NCBI GenBank assembly: GCA_905216175.1
Contig: CAJMSV010000007.1
Span: 1-40,596, forward strand
Direction of reading: 5' to 3'
Length of the DNA: 40,596 bases
Origin: an uncultured bacterium
Lineage (GTDB): Bacteria > Actinomycetota > Coriobacteriia > Coriobacteriales > Coriobacteriaceae
The notes beneath the pieces are model-generated. The model was not told where the DNA came from. It saw only the letters and a program-made list of their open reading frames with translations, and did no database searches. Below, piece by piece: positions 16,840-25,103 of this stretch. Both the position numbers and the translations under genes were made by a program. Numbering within the stretch: position 1 is the first letter of the stretch; each line of letters begins with the position of its first letter.

Positions 16840-17862
16840 ATGACGGCAAGCGACACGACCGCGACAATTAAAAAGGGGAATTCGGAGCCCAGTTTCGATA
16901 AAACGGCTCAGCGCATCCTCAATCTTTTCTTTGTGCTCAACAGCTCCCCCGAACCGCTGACGACCGAGCAGATCGTCTTGGATTCCGACCTGGGATATGG
17001 CTCCGGCAACATCGACTCGGATAAGCGCAAGTTTCGGCGCGATCGTGACAAACTGCTCGAGCGTGGCATCTTAATCAAGGAGGTTCGCCCCGCCGGCGCG
17101 CAGGAGACCGAGGAAAGCTCGTGGACAATCGACCGCGAGCACACCTTTGCAGCAGGCGGCCTCATCACCGCAGACGACGCCGATATCCTGCTCAACGCCA
17201 TCGACCAGACACTAGCGGCCGGCTCATCCACTTTTGCCGCACCGCTTGCCGATATTCGCTCCAAGATTGCCTATCTCACCGGTAGGACGACGGTGGACGA
17301 AGCACCAATCCGCCGCTCTCCCACCGTCGATGCGGTATGGAGCGCCTTTGCCGAGCGATGCGCGCTGCGATTTTTATATCAGAACGGACGCGGCGAGCAG
17401 AAAGAACGTACCGTCTGCGTCTACGGCATGTTCGAACGCGAGGGCGTGGCGTACTTCTGCGGCCTCGACAATGTCACCGACGGCATCAGGACATTCCGCT
17501 GCGACCGTATCGTTCGCGCTTGGCGTCCTTCGAAGGCCTACGCCATCCCTGCGGACTTCAATCTCAACGACTATCTGTTCTTTGAATTCGATTTTGCCGA
17601 CCGACCGCCCGTTGCAGCCACGTTCTCGTTCGCCCCTCAGACGCAGATCGATATGATCAACGGCCTCACGCGCGGGCGAGGTGAGCTCGCACACACCGAT
17701 GCGGGATGGACCTGGACCGTTGACGTGCGTGACCTTGAAGCCGCCGCCTCATTTTGCATGGCCCACGCCGTGGACGGCATGAGGCCCGTGGCCCCCAAAT
17801 CGCTCAAGCAGGCGTGGAACCGCCTCATTGAAAGGACGGTGCACGAGCATGCCCGTGCGTAA
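16840..17862 (+). CDS. WYL-domain transcriptional regulator (first of a pair)
   Basis: A 340-residue protein with an N-terminal winged-helix-like segment (about 20-105, including KTAQRILNLFFVLNSS and RRDRDKLLERGI) and a WYL-type ligand domain (about 165-250; AYFCGLDN is the WYL position, followed by RTFRCDRIVRA). A C-terminal WCX-like extension ends the protein. WYL proteins bind nucleic acids or nucleotides and often control DNA-damage or defence genes; PafB/PafC of Actinomycetota are such a pair. GAGGA precedes the ATG at 4 bases. It is divergent from the M28-like gene and overlaps the next WYL gene by 14 bases. The exact targets are unknown. Confidence 0.88.
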   Translation: MTASDTTATIKKGNSEPSFDKTAQRILNLFFVLNSSPEPLTTEQIVLDSDLGYGSGNIDSDKRKFRRDRDKLLERGILIKEVRPAGAQETEESSWTIDREHTFAAGGLITADDADILLNAIDQTLAAGSSTFAAPLADIRSKIAYLTGRTTVDEAPIRRSPTVDAVWSAFAERCALRFLYQNGRGEQKERTVCVYGMFEREGVAYFCGLDNVTDGIRTFRCDRIVRAWRPSKAYAIPADFNLNDYLFFEFDFADRPPVAATFSFAPQTQIDMINGLTRGRGELAHTDAGWTWTVDVRDLEAAASFCMAHAVDGMRPVAPKSLKQAWNRLIERTVHEHARA

Positions 17863-18766
17863 ACTCACCAGCGAGCAGAGACTCTCGCGCGCCATCGACA
17901 TCATGGAGGCCCTCTACGCCGCCGGCGAGAGCGGCATGACACGAGCCGAGATTTGCAGCCGCTTTGACATCACAGGGGTGTCGCTCGACGAGATTCTCGA
18001 GATCGTCTCGACGCTCGCGGACCGAGAATCGGGCGCGCGCATCATCTGCGAATGCCACGGCGAGCGTGTGGTCCTCACCGGCGACGCCGGGCGTGTTCTA
18101 CCGTTGCGCCTGAGTGCCGCCGAGGGCGCTGTGCTCAACCACGAACTTGAATCGTTGGGGATCGAGCCACAGACGGCAGCCCGGATTCGGCATGCTCTTC
18201 TACCCGAAGAGCTCGGCTATAACCAGCGCGTCTTTGACACCGTCAACCACGGGTCGCACTGGCAGCAGCTGAGCTGCGCCATTCAGGACGGCGTTCGCTG
18301 CCGCATCTCGTATCGCTCGATGGACGATGCACGGCCACGTGAGCGTCTGGTCGACCCCTTGCGCATTACGGCAAACGGCGACCAAACATACCTGATTGCC
18401 TGGGACATCGCGGTCGATGAGCAGCGCACCTATCGCATGGATAAAATCGAGGGACTCGCCTTGACGGAAGACTCCGTCGTGCCTCATGCACCGGACGTCG
18501 CATCCCTCCACGATTCCCTTGCCCGGACGCAGCGTAGTGCAAAGCTCTTGATGCCATTCGATATGGCGGAGCATCTGGACTGGGCCGGCATCACCCTAAT
18601 CGAGCGCAGCGGAGCAGACATGGCAACGGTAACCGTGCATTACGGCTCCGAGCGTTGGCTACTGAGCCAGATAATTGCAGCGGGCGGAGCCATCCACATC
18701 TTGGATGACCCCGCCCTGTCAAAGCGTCTGTGCGATATGGCAAAAACCCTCGTCTGTCCGCTTTAG
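17849..18766 (+). CDS. WYL-domain transcriptional regulator (second of a pair)
   Basis: A 305-residue paralogue-like partner: an N-terminal helix-turn-helix segment (EQRLSRAIDIMEALYAAGES), a middle region and a WYL domain (CRISYRSMD, then TYLIAWDIAVDEQRTYRMDKI) plus a C-terminal extension. I place the start at the ATG at 17849, inside the end of the first gene; AAAGGA lies about 12 bases upstream. The overlap argues for coupled synthesis and a heterodimer, as known for PafBC. Its stop codon overlaps by 4 bases the stop of dinG on the opposite strand, leaving no room for a terminator. Confidence 0.87.
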   Translation: MPVRKLTSEQRLSRAIDIMEALYAAGESGMTRAEICSRFDITGVSLDEILEIVSTLADRESGARIICECHGERVVLTGDAGRVLPLRLSAAEGAVLNHELESLGIEPQTAARIRHALLPEELGYNQRVFDTVNHGSHWQQLSCAIQDGVRCRISYRSMDDARPRERLVDPLRITANGDQTYLIAWDIAVDEQRTYRMDKIEGLALTEDSVVPHAPDVASLHDSLARTQRSAKLLMPFDMAEHLDWAGITLIERSGADMATVTVHYGSERWLLSQIIAAGGAIHILDDPALSKRLCDMAKTLVCPL

Positions 18767-21657
18767 CGCCGCCGCTCGTGGCGTGCACGCCACAGTTGCA
18801 GATAGTGCCCGATCTGCGCCGATTCGATGCGCTGGTAGGAGCTCGTGGGCAGCGACGTTAAGAACTTCTTTCCGTAGCCCTTCGTCACCAGGCGCGGGTC
18901 GGCCAGAATCAGCACGCCGCAATCGGTCGACGAGCGGATAAGGCGGCCGGCCGCCTGCTTGACCTCGAGCACCGCCTCGGGCAGCGAATAGCGCGCCCAA
19001 GCGCGGTCTTCGCGCAGGTTACGCTCGCACGAGAGCGGGTCCGTGGGGCTCGAGAACGGCAGCTTGGGAATGATGACGCAGCGCAGCGTCTCGCCGCTGG
19101 CGTCGAATCCCTCCCAGAAGGCCTTAAGCGCAAAAAGCGACGAGGTCGGCTCGTTGATAAACCGGTCGCGCAGGCGACGAGGAGATGAGTTGCGCTGCTG
19201 GCAGTTGAGCTCCAGACCCGCACGGGCCATCTTGGGCTCAACGCGGGCGTACAGGTCTTCCATGTCGCGCCGATTGGTGAACAGTGTGAGCACCGATCCG
19301 CCCATGGCAAGATGGGCGTCGACCAGCACGCGCTCGAGCGCCGTAAGATAGCTCTCACGATCGCGCGGATCGGGAATATCGCCCGCAACGACTACAGCCA
19401 TGTTCGAATCGAAGTCGTAGCTCGAGTCCAAGTGCAGCGATGAGGATGTTGAAGCGCCGATGCGATCGAGGCCGACCGCGTGGTTAAAGTGTTCGAAGCT
19501 TTTGGACACCGTCATGGTCGCCGAGGCAAAGATAGCCGTGTGAACCTCGGGCAGCCACTCGGTTGCCAAGGCCTCGCCAATGTCGATGCGCTCTGCGGTC
19601 ATTGACTCTCCGCCGGCACGCAGCCTGCGATTGACCTGCAGCGAATACACGTAGTGTTTATCGGTGCCATCAATGATGAGTTTGAGGTTCTCGGCCAGCT
19701 CGTGCAGGCGGCGCGAGATATCACCCAGGTCGACAACAACCTCGGGCTTGTCGGCGGCGACGGCTTGTACCAGCGCGTCGACGCTCTTGTCAGCCTGTTC
19801 CAATACGTCGATGGCAGCGTAGGCCGACTGTAAGAAATCATGCCAGTCGTCAGATTCGCGCAGCTCGGGGCCAATCCATAGATTGGCATTGTCATAACCC
19901 CCACGGGCACGGCGGCCGAGCTCGCGAACGCCATCGAACACGTCGGCGATTGCCATGCTCGCGCGCGCAACCGTCGACGTCGCCTTGGCAGTAAGGCCCA
20001 GATAGAGCGTAGAGCCCTCGGAGGTTGCCAAATCACGGGAGACCTGGCTTAGCGCACCGGTGCTCGAGCCACCCAGGCGCTCAAACAGAACGCGTGATTC
20101 GTCCGCCGACACCACGCGCGCCCACTGACGGCGCGCCTCGCGCTCGATGGAATGGGCCTCGTCGATTACCCAATGACGAATCGGAGGTAAAATCCTGCCC
20201 TCGGCCGCGACATTGCGGAACAGCAGGGAATGGTTGGTGACCACCACGTCGGCATGCGCTGCACGACGGCGAGCGCCGTGGACCAAACATTTATCAGGGA
20301 AAAACGGGCAGAGGCGACGAGCACACTCGCGCGAGGCCGTCGTAAAGTCGGGGCGGTTGACGCTGCGCCACCGAATGCCGAGCGAGTCGAGGTCGCCATC
20401 GGCTGATTGGCAGACGTACGCCATAATGACCGCGACCGCCGTGAGCGTGTCCGCCGGATCGCGCTTGGTGGTAATCTCGACCTGGCCGCGGCTCATGCAC
20501 TCAAGCTTGCGCAGGCATGGATAGTGGTCATACCCCTTGAGAGCGCAAAATGACAGACCACCGTCCAGTTGCTCGGCAAGTTTTGGCAGCTCATGGTACA
20601 TGAGCTGGTCGGCAAGATTGTTCGATTTGGTCGCAATACCAACCGTGATGTTGTTACGGCGCGCTGCCTCGGCAAAAGGCACCAGATAGGCCATCGATTT
20701 GCCGACGCCCGTGCCCGCCTCAATTACACGATGAGTGCCCGTGACCAGCGCATCGCGGACCTCGAGCGCCATCGCGATCTGCTCATCACGCGGCTCGTAG
20801 GTGGGATACATGCGATTGACCAGGCCACCTGGCGCATAGTCTGCCTCAATCTCCTCACGACTCGGCATCTTGAGGACCGGCAGTTCGTCGGCGTCCACCC
20901 GATCGTCGGCGCGATCGGCCTTGAGAACGTCAGCACGAGCGGCGCTGAGAGAGAAGATAGAACCAGGGTTCTGCCCTGCCAAGAATGAGAAGATAGGACG
21001 ATAGGACCAAGGCACATCCGGATGCATGTCGGCTAGGCGCGCCATGAGGCCCTGGGGCAAGTCGGTGAGCGCCACGAGCAACACGCGCCATACGCCACAC
21101 AGGGCGTCGACGTCGGCATTGGCACGGTGTGATACCGAGTCACAGCCAAACAGATCGGCCATAAAAGACAACTTGTGCGATGCCAGGCGCGGAAGCGCGA
21201 TGCGCGACAGCGCCAGCGAATCGATCCAGATATCGCTCACGTTGACGCCGCCTTTGACCGACTCGATAAACGAGCGGTCGAACGTGGCGTTATGTGCGAT
21301 TACCGGGCAACCACCGACAAAATCGGCGAGAGCGGCTACGGCCTCAACGGCCGACGGGGCATCTGCCACATCGGCATTTGTAATGCTCGTGAGCTCGGTG
21401 ATCTCGGCGGGAATCAGCTGCTTGGGATGCACGAAGGTATCGAAGCGGTCGACGACCTCGCGGCCCGAAAGACGGGCCGCCGAGATCTCGATCAGCTCAT
21501 TGTCCTGCACCGAAAGACCTGTGGTCTCGGTATCGAGGACAATCACATCTTCCTCGATAAGGCCGAAGGACTGCGTTTTGGCGCGTTCGGCAAGCGTGGC
21601 ATAGGAGTCGATGACAAACTGCGGCGTTCCTGACGAAACCGCGTCCTCGATTAGCAT
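18763..21657 (-). CDS. dinG: DinG-family helicase with N-terminal DnaQ-like exonuclease domain
   Basis: A 964-residue DNA repair protein. Residues ~35-190 form a DEDDh 3'-5' exonuclease domain: Asp42/Glu44 (VLDTETTGL), Asp127 (NATFDRSF), His177 and Asp182 (HRANADVDAL). The rest is a superfamily 2, XPD-like helicase: Walker A EAGTGVGKS at 313-321, DEAH at 499-502 and QAAGRLIRS near the C-terminus. Cysteines at 381 (or 371), 445, 450 and 457 fit the iron-sulfur ligands of DinG. The exonuclease-helicase fusion is the form known from Firmicutes. The start overlaps the ddl stop by 7 bases, so it is co-transcribed with ddl. Confidence 0.94.
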   Translation of the reverse strand: MLIEDAVSSGTPQFVIDSYATLAERAKTQSFGLIEEDVIVLDTETTGLSVQDNELIEISAARLSGREVVDRFDTFVHPKQLIPAEITELTSITNADVADAPSAVEAVAALADFVGGCPVIAHNATFDRSFIESVKGGVNVSDIWIDSLALSRIALPRLASHKLSFMADLFGCDSVSHRANADVDALCGVWRVLLVALTDLPQGLMARLADMHPDVPWSYRPIFSFLAGQNPGSIFSLSAARADVLKADRADDRVDADELPVLKMPSREEIEADYAPGGLVNRMYPTYEPRDEQIAMALEVRDALVTGTHRVIEAGTGVGKSMAYLVPFAEAARRNNITVGIATKSNNLADQLMYHELPKLAEQLDGGLSFCALKGYDHYPCLRKLECMSRGQVEITTKRDPADTLTAVAVIMAYVCQSADGDLDSLGIRWRSVNRPDFTTASRECARRLCPFFPDKCLVHGARRRAAHADVVVTNHSLLFRNVAAEGRILPPIRHWVIDEAHSIEREARRQWARVVSADESRVLFERLGGSSTGALSQVSRDLATSEGSTLYLGLTAKATSTVARASMAIADVFDGVRELGRRARGGYDNANLWIGPELRESDDWHDFLQSAYAAIDVLEQADKSVDALVQAVAADKPEVVVDLGDISRRLHELAENLKLIIDGTDKHYVYSLQVNRRLRAGGESMTAERIDIGEALATEWLPEVHTAIFASATMTVSKSFEHFNHAVGLDRIGASTSSSLHLDSSYDFDSNMAVVVAGDIPDPRDRESYLTALERVLVDAHLAMGGSVLTLFTNRRDMEDLYARVEPKMARAGLELNCQQRNSSPRRLRDRFINEPTSSLFALKAFWEGFDASGETLRCVIIPKLPFSSPTDPLSCERNLREDRAWARYSLPEAVLEVKQAAGRLIRSSTDCGVLILADPRLVTKGYGKKFLTSLPTSSYQRIESAQIGHYLQLWRARHERRR

Positions 21658-22616
21658 GCAATGCCCGCTCGACGAAGGCCCATACGAATCAGGCTGTCAC
21701 AGACCTGCGGGAACGTCATGTCGTCGGTGTGGCGGATCTCGTCCGGATACAGCGACGTATCGGTCATGCCGGGAATGGTATTGGTCTCGAGGATAACGGG
21801 GCCGTCCTCACTCACGATAAAGTCGCTGCGCGAGATACCCAGGCAACCGAGGGCCTTGTGAGCAGCACAGGCAAGCTCCTGAGCGCGAGCGTAATTCTCG
21901 GGTGAAATCTGCGCCGGAATGCGATGGATGTCCGTAGGGTCGACATATTTCACGTCCAGATCGTAGAACTCGCAGTCCTCGGGTTTGCGAATCTCGACAA
22001 TCGGCAGAGCGCGCACGTCGTCCTCGCCGTACACACCGACGGTAATCTCGGTACCCTCGATGCACTTCTCGACCAGCACTTTGTCGCCGTACGCAAACGC
22101 CTTGGCGATTGCCGCGGGCAGCTCGGAGGGCTCATGGACCAGGGAAATGCCATAGCTGGAACCGTTGACGGCCGGCTTCACAAAGCAGCGCTCGCCACAA
22201 ACCTCGACGATATGATCGATATCGACTTCATCGCCCACCTCGAGCGCGAGGCCGGGGGCAATGGGAATGCCCGCCTTGGCGTACAGGAGCTTAGAGACCT
22301 CCTTGTCGGCACCGCAGGCGCTGGCAAGCACGCCCGAGGCCGTGTAGGGGATACCCAGGGTCTCCATGGCGCCCTGCATGGCGCCATCCTCGCCGCCGGC
22401 ACCGTGCATGGCGATAAACGCCACGTCAAAGCCGCCGGTCGCCATGGTTACCATAAAATCATCGGCAGCCGTGTCGAGCAGCTCCACCGAAGTGTAGCCG
22501 GCCTCCTTCAAGGCAACCACGACGTTCTTTCCCGAATTGAGCGAGATCTCGCGCTCAGCGGAATGACCGCCCGCCAAGACCGCTACGTGCATGTTCTCTA
22601 GGCTTTTACCCGGCAT
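21651..22616 (-). CDS. ddl: D-alanine--D-alanine ligase
   Basis: Makes the D-Ala-D-Ala dipeptide for peptidoglycan precursors, ATP-dependent, in the cytosol. The ATP-grasp family blocks are visible: GGHSAEREISLNSG at the N-terminus, HGAGGEDGAMQG, FVKPAVNGSSYGIS and ILETNTIPGMTDTS. The length of 321 residues is normal for the short Ddl form. The start is the ATG at 22616, with AGGAGGAG 7 bases upstream. It is the first gene of a ddl-dinG unit, divergent from rlmN. Confidence 0.95.
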   Translation of the reverse strand: MPGKSLENMHVAVLAGGHSAEREISLNSGKNVVVALKEAGYTSVELLDTAADDFMVTMATGGFDVAFIAMHGAGGEDGAMQGAMETLGIPYTASGVLASACGADKEVSKLLYAKAGIPIAPGLALEVGDEVDIDHIVEVCGERCFVKPAVNGSSYGISLVHEPSELPAAIAKAFAYGDKVLVEKCIEGTEITVGVYGEDDVRALPIVEIRKPEDCEFYDLDVKYVDPTDIHRIPAQISPENYARAQELACAAHKALGCLGISRSDFIVSEDGPVILETNTIPGMTDTSLYPDEIRHTDDMTFPQVCDSLIRMGLRRAGIAC

Positions 22617-22632
22617 GGGCAGACTCCTCCTC

Positions 22633-22638
22633 TATAAT
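22633..22638 (+). promoter_or_regulatory. Possible -10 box of rlmN
   Basis: A perfect TATAAT lies 64 bases before the rlmN start. I see no good -35 at the right distance, so this is tentative. Confidence 0.3.
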
Positions 22639-22656
22639 TTCTGCAGCTGATACCAT

Positions 22657-22686
22657 ATTGTAGCGATACCCTCTACGTTTCCCCAA
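22657..22686 (-). promoter_or_regulatory. Possible promoter of ddl-dinG
   Basis: On the minus strand TTGGGG and TACAAT are 18 bases apart, about 40 bases before the ddl start. Confidence 0.4.
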
Positions 22687-22701
22687 AATCGAAAGGCTTC
22701 C

Positions 22702-23754
22702 ATGAATCCCAGGACTAAATCTCAGGACATTCGCGACTTGAGCCAAAACGATATTCGCGAGCTCGTGGCCGAGCTTGGCCAGCCCGCCTTCCGCGCGAAG
22801 CAGCTCATCGAATGGGTCTTTGAGAAGAACGTTTGTTCGTTTGACGATATGACCAACCTTCCCAAGGCTTTCCGCGAGCAGCTTAAAGAGGCTTTTGCCT
22901 TTGACACGCCGACTGAACTCACCAAGCAGGTTTCCAAAGATGGCTCGCGCAAGTATCTGCTCGAGTACCACGACGGCGTTTCCGTCGAGACTGTTGGCAT
23001 GCCCCGTCGTAACAAGCTTTCCGTCTGCGTTTCCACCCAGGCAGGCTGTGGCATGGGCTGTGCCTTCTGCGCCACCGGTCTCAACGGCCTCAAGCGTTCT
23101 CTGACCGCTCAAGAGATCGTCGACCAGGTACTTCATGTATCCAACGACTTTGGCGAGCGTGCCACGAGCGTTGTCTTCATGGGCCAGGGCGAGCCGTTTG
23201 CCAACTACGACGAGGTTCTCAAGGCGCTGCGAATTCTCAACGACCCCGATGGCATCGGTATCGGCGCTCGTCACCTCACCGTCTCTACCAGTGGCGTTAT
23301 TCCCGGTATTCGCAAATTTGCCGACATCCCCGAGCAGTTCACGCTTGCTGTTTCACTGCATTCCGCCATCCAGTCGACGCGCAATAAGCTCATGCCCGGT
23401 GTTAAGAAGTACACGCTGCTTCGCCTTCACGAAGCGCTTCAGCTCTACACCGAGAAGACTGGCCGCCGCCTGACCTATGAGTATGCCATGATCGAAGGCG
23501 TCAACGATACGAATCCCGAGATGCAGGCGCTCTGCGACTTCTGCGAGGGAACGCTGTGCCACGTTAACCTCATTCAGCTTAACGACATCGAGGGCAGCCC
23601 GCTCAAGCCGTCGCCGATTCATAAGGTTGAGGATCTTCAGCGTCGTCTTGAGTCCCGTGGCATCGAGACCACGATTCGTAACTCCCGTGGTAACGATATT
23701 GACGCCGCTTGCGGACAGCTGAAGCAGCGCTTCAAAGTTCAGAAGAACGCATAG
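22702..23754 (+). CDS. rlmN: Dual-specificity 23S rRNA (A2503-C2) / tRNA (A37-C2) methyltransferase
   Basis: A radical-SAM enzyme that methylates C2 of adenosine 2503 in 23S rRNA, and A37 in some tRNAs. The radical-SAM CxxxCxxC cluster motif is at Cys116, Cys120 and Cys123 (GCGMGCAFCATG). VFMGQGEPFANYD and VSLHSAIQ are family blocks, and the catalytic methyl-carrying Cys is in DIDAACGQL near the C-terminus (Cys337). The length of 350 residues is typical. AAAGG precedes the ATG by 5 bases. It is a single-gene unit ending in a strong terminator. Confidence 0.97.
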   Translation: MNPRTKSQDIRDLSQNDIRELVAELGQPAFRAKQLIEWVFEKNVCSFDDMTNLPKAFREQLKEAFAFDTPTELTKQVSKDGSRKYLLEYHDGVSVETVGMPRRNKLSVCVSTQAGCGMGCAFCATGLNGLKRSLTAQEIVDQVLHVSNDFGERATSVVFMGQGEPFANYDEVLKALRILNDPDGIGIGARHLTVSTSGVIPGIRKFADIPEQFTLAVSLHSAIQSTRNKLMPGVKKYTLLRLHEALQLYTEKTGRRLTYEYAMIEGVNDTNPEMQALCDFCEGTLCHVNLIQLNDIEGSPLKPSPIHKVEDLQRRLESRGIETTIRNSRGNDIDAACGQLKQRFKVQKNA

Positions 23755-23772
23755 GGGAGTCGCACCCTAAAA

Positions 23773-23788
23773 CGTTTCATGTGAAACA
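23773..23788. promoter_or_regulatory. Degenerate parS-like site after rlmN
   Basis: CGTTTCATGTGAAACA differs from the parS consensus TGTTTCACGTGAAACA at two positions. It lies about 2.2 kb from the main parS cluster, between the rlmN stop and its terminator. Confidence 0.5.
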
Positions 23789-23791
23789 TCG

Positions 23792-23835
23792 AACTGCCCC
23801 GGTTGCATATCATGCAACCGGGGCAGTTTCATTTA
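23792..23835 (+). terminator. rlmN terminator
   Basis: A 17-bp perfect stem (AACTGCCCCGGTTGCAT and its complement) with a 3-base loop, followed by TTTCATTTATT. Confidence 0.92.
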
Positions 23836-23885
23836 TTGATTTCGATTTTGAATCAGTTGCTTCCTGTCCCATTTTTTACGGCCAA

Positions 23886-23926
23886 AATAAGGGGCCCTTG
23901 TCTCATGAATCAGACAAAGGCCCCTT
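23886..23926 (-). terminator. Terminator of the parA-parB-membrane protein operon
   Basis: AAGGGGCC/GGCCCCTT plus TTGTCT/AGACAA make a 14-bp stem with one mismatch; TTATTTTGG follows on the minus strand. Confidence 0.85.
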
Positions 23927-23945
23927 AGAATATGCTGAGTAATTG

Positions 23946-23957
23946 TTAGGTACCTAA
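23946..23957. repeat. 12-bp palindrome TTAGGTACCTAA (copy 1)
   Basis: A perfect 12-base palindrome overlapping the stop codon of the small membrane protein. The identical sequence recurs at 27450. Its role is unknown. Confidence 0.5.
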
Positions 23958-24208
23958 TAGCCTACATTTTCCCATTGGTTGTTAACCCAACCTTGATTAA
24001 TCTTGGGATTCTTCGTTACCTGAGCCGTACGCATGGCAACATCTTCCGTCATAACGTCCATTTTCTTTTTGGAAGTATCGACGATATTTTGCGCGCCACG
24101 AAGCAAACGACCTCGAAGTTCACCGTCTGTCGCGATCTTATAGCCAGCAAAGGCACCAGCCGCGACAGTCGTCGCCAATGCAATCGCTGTTAAAATCTTA
24201 TTCCTCAT
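23954..24208 (-). CDS. Small membrane protein coupled to parB
   Basis: An 84-residue protein of unknown function. One N-terminal membrane segment (KILTAIALATTVAAGAFAGY, about 4-23) is followed by a soluble, helix-prone stretch and a distinctive Asn/Gln/Trp-rich tail (NPKINQGWVNNQWENVGY). The start is the ATG at 24208, with AAGGAGG 5 bases before it, 11 bases inside the end of parB; an earlier in-frame ATG lacks a ribosome site. Overlap with parB and a shared terminator make it the last gene of the partition operon. It vaguely recalls YtxH-type small membrane proteins. Confidence 0.8.
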   Translation of the reverse strand: MRNKILTAIALATTVAAGAFAGYKIATDGELRGRLLRGAQNIVDTSKKKMDVMTEDVAMRTAQVTKNPKINQGWVNNQWENVGY

Positions 24209-25103
24209 CTTGGCCTCCTTGTTCAAACTGAATCATTTCACCAAGAATACGAGAGAGCTCTTCCTCGTCTTTAAACTCAATCTCGATCTTATTCTTTCCA
24301 CGCGAGCTCTTCACACGCACGTTGGTATTAAATACTTGACGAAGCACACGGGCGGCCTTTTTAAAAGACTGAGGCGTCGCAGGCCTCGGCGTCTTAGGTG
24401 TCTCTCCGGCAGAAAACAACGGAGCAAGATTTTCTGTCGCTCTTACGGAAAGGCCCTCTGCAACAACTTTCTCTGCAAGTCGAATACGCGCGTCTTCATA
24501 GGGAACCGCAAGAATCGCACGTGCATGACCAGCAGTAAGTTTGCCCTCAAAAATCATCTGCTGAACTACTTCGGGGAGATCGAGAAGACGCAGCGAGTTT
24601 GTAATTGCAGAGCGTGACTTGCTTACTGCCTTCGACAATGCCTCCTGTGTCATTCCGCTGGCATCGATAAGCTGACGATAGCCCTTAGCCTCTTCGACGG
24701 GATTAAGATCAGAACGCTGAAGGTTTTCGATAAGAGCAAGAGCCAGCATCTCTTCATCATTTACCTCTTTAATGATGACTGGCAATTCTTCAAGGCCAGC
24801 AAGCTTTGACGCCTGGTAACGACGCTCACCAGCGATGATCTCATAGCCGTTTCCATGCTTGCGAACCAAAAGCGGCTGCAAAACGCCATGTTCTTGGATT
24901 GACTCGCTCAACTCGCGAAGTTCAGTTTCGTTAAAGTGAATTCGCGGCTGATTAGGGTTGGGAACGATATCCTCAATAGGTAGTTTTGTTTCAGATGCGG
25001 CATTTGAAGCCGATGCAGCCGAACCGCCGGTCTCATACTCGGCTTCTGAGACCAAAGCATTGAGTCCACGTCCCAATCCGCCACGTTTCTTTACACTAGG
25101 CAC
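24198..25103 (-). CDS. parB: Chromosome-partitioning protein ParB (CTP-dependent clamp)
   Basis: Binds parS sites near the origin and slides as a CTP-gated clamp to organise and segregate origins with ParA. The N-terminus has the GRGLNALV box, the CTP/parS module has LRELSESIQEHGVLQP, GERR at 92-95 and ENLQR at 126-130, and a KorB-like HTH lies at about 151-176. The dimerisation tail is at about 255-295. The length of 301 residues is typical. It begins with GTG inside the last codons of parA (8-base overlap), preceded by GAGGTGAT. Confidence 0.97.
   Translation of the reverse strand: MPSVKKRGGLGRGLNALVSEAEYETGGSAASASNAASETKLPIEDIVPNPNQPRIHFNETELRELSESIQEHGVLQPLLVRKHGNGYEIIAGERRYQASKLAGLEELPVIIKEVNDEEMLALALIENLQRSDLNPVEEAKGYRQLIDASGMTQEALSKAVSKSRSAITNSLRLLDLPEVVQQMIFEGKLTAGHARAILAVPYEDARIRLAEKVVAEGLSVRATENLAPLFSAGETPKTPRPATPQSFKKAARVLRQVFNTNVRVKSSRGKNKIEIEFKDEEELSRILGEMIQFEQGGQDEE

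Noticed and set aside
16840..18766. Naming the WYL genes pafB and pafC
   Set aside because: Architecture fits, but no prokaryotic proteasome genes (pafA, prcBA) are nearby and WYL pairs are common.
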